Positions 46,284-57,930 of a stretch of DNA of 64,000 bases are shown here, in pieces. Source of the stretch: Zeugodacus cucurbitae (Eukaryota > Arthropoda > Insecta > Diptera > Tephritidae); the NCBI RefSeq assembly GCF_028554725.1, contig NC_071667.1, forward strand, positions 72,524,001 through 72,588,000, written 5' to 3'. How positions within the stretch are numbered: the first letter of the stretch is position 1; each line of letters begins with the position of its first letter. The notes below the pieces were generated by a model that was not told the DNA's origin, ran no database searches, and saw nothing but the letters and a program-made list of their open reading frames with translations. The position numbers and the translations under genes were made by a program.

Positions 46284-49200
46284 AAATTAAAGGTTAAGGC
46301 GAACCTTAGAATTGTGGACCTCTAGCTCCAATTTCGCACTATAAATTTTCCAGAAAAGTCAACTTTCTCTCGTCTTTGTCTTTCAACTAGTCGTAGCTGA
46401 TTTATAAGCATAGACTATTGACGCATATTCTGGGAGATCTTCTCACAAAAATTAATGTTCGAAATTTCAAAAGCGATTGTTCTGGTACATGGTATAGTCT
46501 TAAGGGTTTGACAATTTTTAAAAATCGATCCTGAGAAAGCGGCACGGTCGTATCTTGAATAGTTTTTGAATGACAGCATTCTAATGAGCGATCGCTCCCA
46601 GGTATAAGCCGCTATAGTCGAAACTTCAAATGCGTTTTTACTTGAAACGGCATTTCTCAAAATTGCTAACATCATAACTCAACGAGAAATTGACCGATTC
46701 AAATTTAAACTGAGTAGTCTTGAGTATATTTACTATACAATGATCTGCGACCTTTTTGATTTGTTGAAAACTGCCAACTTGGCATTTAAAAAACTACTAT
46801 TTTTTAACTAAAAAACGAATTTTTTTTTCAGAACTACGTCATTTTGTTAATTTTTGATATTTTTCAAAAATCTTAGGTCATTATATAGGAAATACCTTCA
46901 ACTTTAATAACTTTTTCGATTTTTTTTGGTCGTTAGGGAACTTTTTTGTGCAACCTCCCAAGACAGCACTCTGTTATTTTTCAATATTTTTGTAAAATCT
47001 TAAAATATATGTAGCTGAAAATATACCTTATTATGTCCAAAGAAGTTCGAAACATTCGATCGAGTACTTTCTGTAAAAAAAATTCACGAAAATCGTCAAA
47101 TTTTTCCGTGGCTTATATTTTTTTTCACCAGTTTAATACTGCCTATTTGCTTTATGTACATTAAAAAGGCTTTATGTACATGTAATTAAAATATGATAAA
47201 TTACGAAATCGTATATAGAAAGAATATATGTATATTTTTTAACAATTATGTATATTTCCTTGCTAACTACCACAATATCAAACTAATTCCTAATTTTTAC
47301 CATTCAAATTGAATGCCAAAAATTATTGAAATTAATGCCAAATCGCTTCTCTCACATTTTCACATCACCACAAAAAGGCAATTCAACCACCGTTCAAAAG
47401 TTGCCAGCTGCCAGACATTTGCTCATAATTTGCCAATTAGCACCCAGTCACAAAGTGACCGCTGATCGGCCGACGCCATGTTTTTTCACTGTCCACCTCC
47501 ACTGCGCACAGAACAGTAACCCACAACCACAACAACAACAAAATGGCAAATGAACAATTGCCAACTTTAATTTACTTTGTAAATTTGATTTTTTCGTTGG
47601 CTAAACGTTTTTATTGCATTTATTTTAAATCTTACGCTTTGGTATTTGACTTTTTGGCTTCTTTTCTCTTGAATTTTTTTGTGCTTTTCGCATTCACAAC
47701 TTTTCGCGTTTTGTTCGACATACTTTGTGTCACTTGCTTTGCGGCTTGCAACAGTTGTTGTTGTTGCTTTTGAGATTTGTTGGTAATCTCAGCACGTGCT
47801 CGCTTTTTATACGAAAAGTTTGAACTTCGTACACCCCATGCCGTATTGCCGCGCTCGATGCTTCCACCCGCTAATATTCCACTGCTCGCAGCTATTTCAC
47901 TTTGCGATTTGTCACTGTGGCATTTCAGTGATTGTCTTTTTTAATTTATTGGAGTTGTTTGCTTTTGCATTTGTTCGGATAGAAATATGGAAAGTTTCGT
48001 TTTCTTGCGCTGCATGCTAAGTTGTTTTCAGTTAGGTTTCTTTATTAGAATTCATTTGAATTTGTATGAGTTGAATTTGACTAGTTTCATTGTGTTTTGG
48101 AAGGATATTAATATGGGTTGGAGATTATTTAAATAATGGTTCGGAGAAACTTACTTAAGTTAATCAAGTTCCATCAAGTTGTTGGCTGACATAATCCGAA
48201 AAACTTAACTCGACAAAACCACATAGCACAAAGCATTTTCCTCAATTAAATTTTTCTTTTTTATGGGATCTGAGATTGTATTTGTGGGTGAACTATTCCT
48301 CGGTTTTTTTGAAACATGAAATCCAGAAATATAGGTTTCAGATTCATTATTTTTCTAGGAAGACAACTGTTCAATCTCTCATACCTCAACTCTAGTCCAC
48401 CCTCCACTGCGTGACCGTCATTTTTTTATATTTTCTCTTTCAGCACTTTAACTATGTCACCTTTTCAATTCAAATGGTGGGTTTCAACTTGCAACACAGC
48501 TAACCAGCCAGCCACCTACAAATATGTATATGTATATATACGAGTATACTCGTGTACACAAGAACAATGCGAGCTCGTGTCTGCTTCTTACGCACCAAGA
48601 CAATTAAAATTGTGGTTAAACATGTCAGATTGGTGGGTTTAAAAACACCGTTAAATTAAATATGATGCATATACTTGCACACGGTCAACGGAACTGAGCT
48701 GACCGTCCGACAAACCGACCGTCCAACGGTTCACTCCTGTGCCTGCCCGCGACCACCGCTTGCCGTGCGACTTTCATTTACCCACGGCATTATGGGATAA
48801 GTCAGTTTTTAAATCGCAATGCAACACTTGGCATTTGTGTGTGAGAATATATATTTTACAGACTCTTTTTCGTTTTTGTTTGGCTTCGCCTTCATTCGGC
48901 ACGCTCAGCACATTCCTTCGGCGACACTGGCATTTTATCGCGAAAACAAAATTAATTTACGTCTCCACGCTTGCCGGGGCTATCTGCACTGCCACTTTTC
49001 TTATCCGGCTATGAAATGACGGTTGAGCGTAGAGAAGACTCGAGCGCCAGTGCGTAGAAAGGACAACTTTAGAGAAAAGTGAAACGAAAGGATTCCTGCG
49101 CCTTAATTGCGAAGTTGTTTAATTTTGCATGAATGTTAAGTAAAGTAAGTTTTATGTTGCACAACATTTTTCATGCGTTTCATGTTGAATAAATCAACTC

Positions 49201-49984
49201 AGACTTCAGTTATCAAGAATATATATAGTATGTACCGCTCAACGAGTAATGAAGAAGTAGCAGTGCGCATATTGAAAAAGGATACTGAAATGTGTGCAGG
49301 CAAAAGTGTAACTCAACTAGCTTTTTGCATGCCAGCGCTTTAATTACCTATTTTCAAAAGTTGTCTTTTGACTTACATTCTATTGCCTTCATGGAATCAC
49401 GATTGCTTGAAATTTACTATGAAATGAAGTTCTTGTCGTGTGCTACTTGAGCGCATTTCTTGTATTATAATTCATTTAAATTCCGTTCCACTATTATTCC
49501 TCTCTTTTGCGAATCTTTCGGGTACTAATTAAGATTTCTTAATATAATATGACTTTAAATTACAGCTACAATAACAGGATCTAACGAAAAGCTCGTATAC
49601 ATCCAAATAATAGTCGCTTTGATTACCATCTTATTACATATACAGTTATGTGGAAATAATAAGGACAGTGGCCTTCAGTTAATGAATTTGATGTGCATCC
49701 AGAAATTTGAGAGAATCAAAGTACGTTCTTTGCTTTGATTGTGTGAGAGAGTTCGAGAACGTCTTTGGATCTAATATAATTTATTTTCTGATGTCCGCTT
49801 TGAAAGTCAAGTCGGGCGTCATCCTGTTGATTCTTAGGTTTCTTCTATAATTATCGATGAAGTCTAGTCAATTTACCATTTATTTTTGCTTAATTAGAAA
49901 GTCTATATTCTAACGAGTGTTTGATATGTCTCCGAAAACAATGTCTCAAGCATTAGAAGTCTGTGCGGTGGGAGCGCGCCGAGA
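46284..49984. other. Non-coding DNA, possible old repeat at the left
   Basis: 46284-47110 has the style of an old interspersed repeat (ATAACTCAACGAGAAATTGA, AATTTTTC-type blocks), but I could not define its ends. Frames at 47326-49019 are short and domain-free. Confidence 0.35.
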
Positions 49985-52900
49985 GTATATTTTTTTCTTC
50001 TGATACCTTTCTCTCATAACCACATTTTTCGAGACGGTGTACACGATAACTCAAAAACTATTCATCCAATTGACTTGAGAATTGAAATACATCTTCTTAA
50101 ATAGATTTTTCCACAGAGTCACGTGGGATTTTGTCGATTGAATAATTTGAAACATTTTCAATAAATTTTTTGTACGATATTTTTAGAAAAACATTTTTTT
50201 ACTTGTTTCAGACAAAAATTTTAATGCCAATAATGTATACAATCACGGAGTGCTCCGGAAAAATTGATGCACGCTAATGCTTGCATCTCTGCCATTTTTA
50301 ATTAAAAACAATTTTTTTTTTAAATATTTATAAAGCTTAAGATACATATGTATTAAAATAGGCAATAAATGTAAAGAACTCCTACTCAAATAGTTTTGCC
50401 AAACCATCCGATTTTCATGCGTTCTGGGTGGCGGAATCCCTTAAAGCTTATTGGCGTATTCTAACATATTAAAAATTATATATTGTCTGTTTGAATGTTC
50501 ATAAAGTTCTATAACATTTTGTAGAGTGAACTGAAAATCTCCGCACAAATTGTAATTTCAAATTCATTTAATAAATAGCAAGATGATAAATTAATTATGC
50601 ACACGAGTATACCCATATGTGCAAATATGTGATCAAAATGCTTTCATTTCCTATTATTCTAATTAAATTTACTAATCATGCTTTGATTGCAGCTTTGCGC
50701 TCTCCAACTCCAGCTTCAGTCATTATTGATTTTAATATTTATATGCATAGTAAACAAATGCAACCGAAAGTAGTTGAGCAAATATGTTTCGGTAGTAGGA
50801 GAGACATGTAGCATATGTGTTTTTCAGAGATATAGAAATGATACTTCAACTAAAACACTTTCACATTTTTTAAATTTATTTAGTAGTTCCCATTTATGGC
50901 ATGAAAAGTCTGAATCTAATTTTGGAATTACAGAGTCTTATAAAGACCATGCCATCGTTCCAAAGATCAACCACTTTTATAATGCGCTGAAAGTTGTTTT
51001 TCAACTAGTCATTTCTTGGTATACCCTCAAATTACACTGTCTAGATGGTTACATCTTCTAGTTCAACAGTCTTTTCCAAAATTATACTGAACATTAATGT
51101 CAAATTTGTTTATTTAAATTGACAGCTGGTTTGACAATTATCTCTCTTGACATTTTTATATATTTTTAGAAAATTTATAAAATATTTCTTCAAACATTTG
51201 TTTTAAATTGAGTATAAATTTATTTTAGTATAATAATTTAAAAAGCACTGGTTCTTTTCTATTATCCAAATTTACACACACACAAATTGGCTCACCCTAG
51301 TGTAGGTTAGAAAACAAAATATTTCGCATTTATTGCTATTGCTGTTGTTTATAAAAGTTATTATGATTTTAATATAAATATGTTTTCACTCACACAACCA
51401 GCTTTGGTCATACAAATTAAAATAAATATTTGTGAATTTATAAAATTAAATCCGCTAACGTAGGCTGTGTAATTAGAAAAAATTAACCACGCGTCAACAC
51501 TTCAGTAGTAATTAGTTAAAATATTGTTTGCTTTTCATTATTTTGATTACTAATTTTTTCCAAAGCTATTTACATTAAAATGTCGCATGAAAATTAATTA
51601 ATTGAATAGCGCGTGGGAAGAGTATGTCATTTGTTATATGATTTGTCCACAAAAATTCGCACCAGACTCCACTTAGAGCAATCAGTTGTGCATTCCATGA
51701 GAGATCTTCACTAAAATCTCCTTATCCTAGTGCTTTCCTACAAAGGGGGTGGACAGATGTATCTCCTTGATATCTGTAAGTAATTACTGTCTAAAATATT
51801 ATTTACTTCTGGCAGGAGAAATCTTATACGACTGAAGTCTGATTCAGGATTCAGACCTTTGTGTTCAAAAAATAACGGGAATTGTAAAATTCAAAATTTC
51901 ACGGGTTTTGGAGAGTCCAATTGACAATTTTTCTTATCTTTGTGTCATAATTTTCTGTGGAGCATTTTGCTATCGGGCTATAAATTGCAAAGTTTTCGAT
52001 GTCCGCGTCCGCAGGAGCTTCCTTAAGTTTCCTTATTTATCTTTACTTATAGATTATTTTATATATGCTTCAAAATTTCAAATTAAAAATTCATGGAAAT
52101 AAAACCAATAATCTTTTATTTCTTATGAGTATGTTATGAAATGGTTTAAACTTAAGTGGATTAGAGACAATTTTCCGTCCGAACTTGCAGACATATTCAA
52201 ATGTCATAAAGCAGACAACTTTAGAGAGCAATGCAATCTTAAAATGCACTTCCATTTTCCATTTACGAAGAATATGACAGTCCAAGTAGCACTTTTGCAA
52301 ATGGCAATTTCCATTTCATTTCTGCATTTATCTAAATGCGGCAATAAACTCGAGAATTAAGCGATGCGCACTGTCAAGCGCAATCGAGCAAGAATTTCGA
52401 GAGTAAACTAAATCGCACATAGCCACATAGCTTTGAGTAGTCACATCGTGTGGATATTTCTATTTCTATTGCTATTTATTGCCGGAATTTTTCCAATTAC
52501 AATCAGTGAAGCAGCGTTGTGCCAAAAAAATGCAAGCGAACTCCATTACAAATTACGCGGCAGCAAAGCCGGAATTTCGATACACAAATCGTGCGCTGAG
52601 TAAAGCTGAGAGAAACTTCCGTAAAGCACATCAAATTCCAAAGCTAAATGGAAATTCAAATATTTCTTTCTAAATGTTAGTTGAAATAAATTCAGTTGAT
52701 TGCACACGCGCACACCCAAAGGAATGAAAGTTTGCCAAAAACAATCCGTTCGAGCGCCACATTCCAGCGCCTTCAACGTGGCGCTTAGCCGATTGTCGCT
52801 GTGCCTCAAAACAATTTGCCGGCAAGCAGTTGCGTGATTTTACGCTTTTGGCTGCTGTTGTCTTCTTGTTGTTACTTCGCACGGCGTTGTTGCTCATTTC

Positions 52901-53597
52901 GCCGGACGCGGCGCCCTTTTGACGCCCAGGCGACACTGACTGCGGTCAGGTCAGCTCCGATGGCTGTTTGCCAAGAGCGTTGAGCGAATGCCTGTCGAGG
53001 TGTTGTCAAGTCAAGTTCAAGGCGAATAACAGTAACTGCCTTCAGCATACGGGTTAACTGTATACATGTACACAGGCGGACAAGACAATCAAGTGTGAGT
53101 GGTAAAACTGTTTTATTTAACGAAACTTTTGGTAGCGAATATCTGAATCACTCGTGCGTGCCTACGCTTGTTTTCTGTTTTGTTATGCAGATTTTTTATT
53201 TGGCTACTTTTTTATAACTTTTACAAAATTTTTGGACTAGAAGCAGTTATTTTCAAAGTTATATAACTTCTATTTGGCTTTTATTTGGTTTTTTATTGAT
53301 TTATTTATAAATGGGAATAGTGATGAGCAACTTATCCACAATTCCTCCATTATTTGAAATGTAACAAACGTTTGAAATGATTTCATTAACATGTCTCAAT
53401 TTTACTTTGTTCAAAATCAAAATTTACTTTTTATCATTTTACATTACTGTTTGCTTTGTCAATAGATATCATGAACACCCTTTACTTGAATATTTTCGTT
53501 TTCAGTGTGTCCTTACTTACCTTAAATTGTAAGGGCTAAGTGGTTGTCCGCTTTAAGGTTGATCCAGTAAACGTCTAATGAACAACAAACAGCCAGT
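49985..53597. other. Non-coding DNA
   Basis: No gene supported. 50030-50450 resembles an old dispersed repeat in style (ACGATAACTCAAAAACTATT). A terminal-repeat-like piece lies at 51852-51885. Confidence 0.35.
51852..51885 (+). repeat. Mariner-like terminal repeat fragment
   Basis: CAGACCTTTGTGTTCAAAAA followed by ATAACGGGAATT resembles the ends of the collapsed mariner-like element at 21171-21500. The opposite end was not found. Confidence 0.35.
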
Positions 53598-53945
53598 TTG
53601 GATATTGACACCGCGGGATTCCATAACGCACTTAAAGCTGTTGAAGCTGCAGGAATACTTCAGACTGGGATTTACGATTTAGGACTACCACGAGCAAATA
53701 TTTTTGAGGTGATGTCGATTATGTTCAGATTAAAATTAACTTATACTTTTAAGCTCAGTATATTTTGGCACAACATTACTGACTACCGTAATGTAGTTTC
53801 TCTTGAGATTTTAGTATCTGAAACTGGGGAAGATATAATATTCAGATTTTGTCCAGAGAATTATGAAAAATGGCAGTGCGAATATCCAGCCATCAATATC
53901 TGTCAAGGCATCCAATTGTGCAATCTAAACGAAAAACGCTTCTAG
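53598..53945 (+). CDS. Unrecognised open frame, 115 codons
   Basis: The frame reads like protein in places (NALKAVEAAGILQTGIYDLG, FWHNITDYRNVVSLEIL) and is open until about 53945, just before a DINE-1-like element begins. No domain was recognised. The first codon of the open stretch is TTG, not ATG, and no splice sites are obvious. It may be part of an unknown repeat or a fragment of an exon. Third positions show no strong GC preference. Confidence 0.15.
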   Translation: MDIDTAGFHNALKAVEAAGILQTGIYDLGLPRANIFEVMSIMFRLKLTYTFKLSIFWHNITDYRNVVSLEILVSETGEDIIFRFCPENYEKWQCEYPAINICQGIQLCNLNEKRF

Positions 53946-53949
53946 GAAC

Positions 53950-54181
53950 GCTTTTACAGAAGAACTTACAGAATGAAGCTGCACTCAGAGACATTTTTTT
54001 GTAAAAGGGGCGGGGCGAAGCCCACATATGGGTTAAAAATCACATCTCAGAAACTACTAAACCGATTCTAATGAAATTCGGTATAATATAATTTTCTTAA
54101 CACCCTGATGACACGGGCAGAATATGGGCAAAATCGGTTCACAACCACGCCTGATTCGAATATAACTCAAGCAGATGGAAT
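53950..54181 (+). mobile_element. DINE-1-like element F, left part (interrupted copy)
   Basis: Body sequence (AGCTGCACTCAGAG, ACACCCTGATGACACGGG, GGCAAAATCGGTTCACAACC) homologous to 37020-37235. It is cut at GATGGAATTT by insertion of copy E and resumes at 55383. Confidence 0.7.
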
Positions 54182-55382
54182 TTTTATACTCTCGCAACAA
54201 ATGTTGCTAAAGAGAGTATTATAGTTTTGTTCACATAACGGTTGTTTGTAACACCCAAAACTAAACAAGTTAGATATAGGGTTATATATACCAAAGTGAT
54301 CAGGGTGAAGAGTGGAGTACAAATCCGAATGTCTGTCTGTCCGTCCGTCCGTCTGTGCAAGCTGTAACTTGAGTAAAAATTAAGATATCTTGATGAAACT
54401 TGGCACACTTATTTCTTGGCATCATAGGAAGGTTGCTTGAGCAAAATCGGACCACTGCCACGCCCACAAAATGGCGAAAACCGAAAACACATAAAGTGCC
54501 ATAACTAAGCCATAAATAAAGCTATGGAAATAAAATTTGGTATGAAGGATCGTACTATGAAGTGGCATATTTGGATGTAATTTTTTTGGGGAAGTGGGCG
54601 TGGCCCCGCCCCCTACTAAGTTTTTTGTACATATCTCGCAAACCAATAGAGCTATATAAACCAAACTTTCTGCAGTCGTTTTTTTAGCCACTTCCTAATA
54701 CAGTCCAAAATGAAAGAAATCGGATCATAACCACGCCCACCTCCCATACAAAAGTTAGGTTGAAAATTACTAAAAGTGGGTTAACTCACTAACGAAAAAC
54801 GTTAGAAACACTAAATTTCACATAAGAAATGACAGATGAAAGCTGCACTCAGATTTTTTTACAAAATGGAAAATGGGCGTGGCGTCGCCCCCTTATGGGT
54901 CAAAAACCATATCTCAGGAACTACTTGACCGATTTCAATGAAACTTGGTTTGTAATAGTTTCCTTACATCCCAATGATATGTTGTGAAAATAGGCCAAAT
55001 CGCTTCACAACCACGCCTACTTCCTATATACCAGAACTTTGAAGACGGTCTTAATCGTTTACTTTACAATAAATAAAGTAAGTACTAGTGAAGATATCGA
55101 TGCAGAACTTTGCATAAATACTATGTTTATAGTGTGGCAGGCCAATTCTAAAAATCGCCGAAATCGGACCATAGGTTTTTAAGGCCCAATATATCGAACA
55201 CGAGGACCTCGGTGCTTCTAACCTAATATTATGGTTTCCAACTTTCAATGGACTTTATACAATATATATGACGAATATGTGGGTCAAATTGTGTATTATA
55301 TAATATAAATAAAGTTAAATAAATAAATTGCGAGAGTATAAAATGTTCGGCTACACCCGAACTTAGCCCTTCCTTACTTGTT
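54182..55382 (+). mobile_element. DINE-1-like (HINE) element, copy E, inserted in F
   Basis: A full set of landmarks is present. TTTATACTCTCGCAACAAAT starts a hairpin that closes with AGAGAGTATTA. The (GTCY)n block is at 54327-54357. GGGCGTGGCCCCGCC is near 54597, followed by TTGCGAGAGTATAAAATG, the stem-loop TTCGGCTACACCCGAA and a CCTTACTTGTT end. It is one of the least decayed copies. Sequences on both sides belong to another copy of the same family in the same orientation. Confidence 0.85.
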
Positions 55383-55742
55383 TTATTCTAATAATGTGTA
55401 TCTGTACCAAAAATGGTTAAAATCGGGTCATAACTTCCCCTTATACCTAATTAAAGGTATATCAAAAATACAGTAGGCTATATTCCGCATATAACGGTTA
55501 ATAGGTGAAATAACTTAGCCAAATTTAGAGAGAGTGTAGTCTTGGATATAGTGTACCTTGGAGGTGAAAATGAAAGAAATCGGTTCAGGAATTACCTCAG
55601 CTTTGATGATTTTCGTTATTCTATTGGACTTTATGCCGAATAAATGGCCCAAATTGTGTTATGTTTATAAAAATGGCATCAATAAACTGCGAGAGTATAA
55701 TATGCTGGGTTGCACCCGAACTTAGCCCCTCCTTACTTGTTA
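55383..55742 (+). mobile_element. DINE-1-like element F, right part
   Basis: Continues copy F from the body (TGGTTAAAATCGGGTCATAA, GATTTTCGTTATTCTATTGG) to its own 3' end, with CTGCGAGAGTATAATATG, the hairpin GGGTTGCACCCGAAC and CTCCTTACTTGTT. Confidence 0.75.
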
Positions 55743-57125
55743 TAACACTTTCTGTAACCTAATCGGATCTTCTTATGAGTATAGTCTGATGCTTGTATTT
55801 ATTTGCATGGTAGAGAAATAATGTAGGAGTTTCGTTTTAATTAAAAATAAACATAAAGTATTCATTTTTATTTATTATTTACTTCTGTAGCGTTCATATT
55901 TGAAAATTCATATACTAACAACAATAAATATACATATCTTACTATAAAAACAATTTGCTTTATATTTGTGAATATTAAAAAAAAATCGGTTTTGCTGCAG
56001 AATTACAAAAAACCAGTATCAAATAAATGTAATTACGTCTAGTTAACAAAATATTGACGTGAAATTAATTTTATTTATAAAGGAATTAAGCGCATTTAGC
56101 CGCCAGACTTACTAATCTGAGGTACATACACACAATCGTTAGAACCGTTTTTGTAGCATATATGTACATATTTTTTTGTTTATTTCCCATTTCACGAAAT
56201 TAATTGACTGTGAAATTTTTTGTGCAAACACATTTTGCCCTCTCTATGTTGTGTAATAAAATATGCATTTCTAATGAATTTCATAAATTCACATGCATGA
56301 CCATAAAAATTCCAACACAAATGGCAATGAAATGAAAAAACGAAAATAAAAAGGTGAAATCCAATACAGAAACCTACAAAAGGTAGTCCAGTTCACGAGT
56401 CTATATAAAATTCACTATTTTTACAAATTTCTTCATAGGCAGGCTATGCGCTGGTAGATTTTTCAACAAAAGACTTTTTTCTATTTTCATACATTTTTTT
56501 GCCTTTCGGACCTTTTTCATTTCATTTTATTTCACTGTTTTTCATTTTAACTCATTCAACCGCGAATATGTCCGCCGTGTGGGTATAAAATCCTGAATTA
56601 CGGCGTTTTGTAGCAATTCTGCGCTCTGGCTGATGACAAATTATCCTTTTTCATTATTAATGAAATTGTAACAACACGGTCTGCCAGCATGGGATGTGCG
56701 CGATGAAGACAACAGCAACACCAACAACGCCAAAAAATTGTACACTTGTTAAAGTTGCCACAAAATAAAACCACATCATTTAGCGCTGGCAAAAAAGCAA
56801 ACACATGAAATGGATGCTTTATTCAGCGTTGCAAAAACAAAAGCATGAGAAAAAAAATAAAGTGAAATGCGAAAATAAGTTAAAACGCCACGTTCACCAA
56901 CTCACCAGCACGCCAGAACGTAATTTAGCGTTTGTGTTGACAGCTGCCAACGCTGAGATAATGCGTTAACAATCCACCGCCGACGGCCTTCACCACAATT
57001 CGTGCCACCAACAGCAAATGGTTGGGGTTATTTAGTGGAAAACTACGAGGATGGGTTGATAAGTTTGGGGCTCTGTTTTGTTGAAGAGATTTTCTGAGTT
57101 AAATAAATCTCTTTGCCTCAGAAGA
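55743..57125. other. Non-coding DNA
   Basis: No gene supported. Confidence 0.4.
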
Positions 57126-57548
57126 TCTATGTTGTGTGATGATATGCTATCTCATGTTATAGTATGTAATGTGATGTTATGCTAACCTATGTTATGTTAC
57201 GTTATGATATGTTATGTTATGTTATGTTATGTTATGTTATGCTATGCTATGTTATGTTATGTTATGCTATGTTATGTTAGGTTATGCTATGCTATGTTAT
57301 GTTATGTTATGTTATGTTATGTTATGTTATATTATGTTATATTATGTTATGTTATGTTATGCTATGTTATGCTATGCTATGTTATGTTATGTTATGTTAT
57401 GTTATGTTATGTTATGTTATGTTATGTTATGCTATGTTATGCTATGTTATGTTATGTTATGTTATGCTATGTTATGCTATGTTATGTTATGTTATGTTAT
57501 ATTATGTTATGTTATGTTGTGCTATGTTATGCTATGTTATGTTATGCT
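57126..57548 (+). repeat. (GTTAT)n pentanucleotide array
   Basis: From about 57187 to 57547 the sequence is an uninterrupted array of roughly 72 five-base units, mostly GTTAT with GCTAT and a few ATTAT variants. A degenerate lead-in starts near 57126. The five-base phase is never broken. Because 15 bases encode L-C-Y-V-M with no stop, three long frames on the plus strand translate it as LCYVM repeats. These are an artefact of the repeat, not genes. Confidence 0.95.
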
Positions 57549-57728
57549 CTATGAACATCTCTCAATTGTCTATTATTCTGGTGAAATTCATTCAATCACT
57601 GCTTTTTCAAACTCACCTATACTTAGTATACTTACTTAACACATTTATGCGCCGCTCTTTAATATATACATAAGTATATAAATCTGTTTATCTATGTATG
57701 TATATATATATACACCGTACATTTGTTG

Positions 57729-57930
57729 TTATTCACTTTGGTTCCCCAGTTGCTGTACGCCGACGGTGTGTCTACCCTCATGGCGGCCAGCATCTCTGTG
57801 GTGTTGTGGCATGCAGCGCCGCTTTATTATTATTCACTTTGGTTCCCCAGTTGCTGTACGCCGACGGTGTGTCTACCCTCATGGCGGCCAGCATCTCTGT
57901 GGTGTTGTGGCATGCAGCGCCGCTTTATAA
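57729..57930 (+). repeat. Exact 101-bp tandem duplication
   Basis: Two units, 57729-57829 and 57830-57930, are identical except at the last base or two. The unit is much GC-richer than its surroundings (GTACGCCGACGGTGTGTC, CATGGCGGCCAGCATC). A frame across both units repeats YADGVSTLMAASISVVLWHA. I do not recognise it as protein. Confidence 0.92.

Noticed and set aside
57189..57673. Three overlapping frames of 121-141 codons rich in LCYVM
   Set aside because: They are the translation of a pentanucleotide repeat whose 15-base cycle has no stop in any plus frame. They are not genes.
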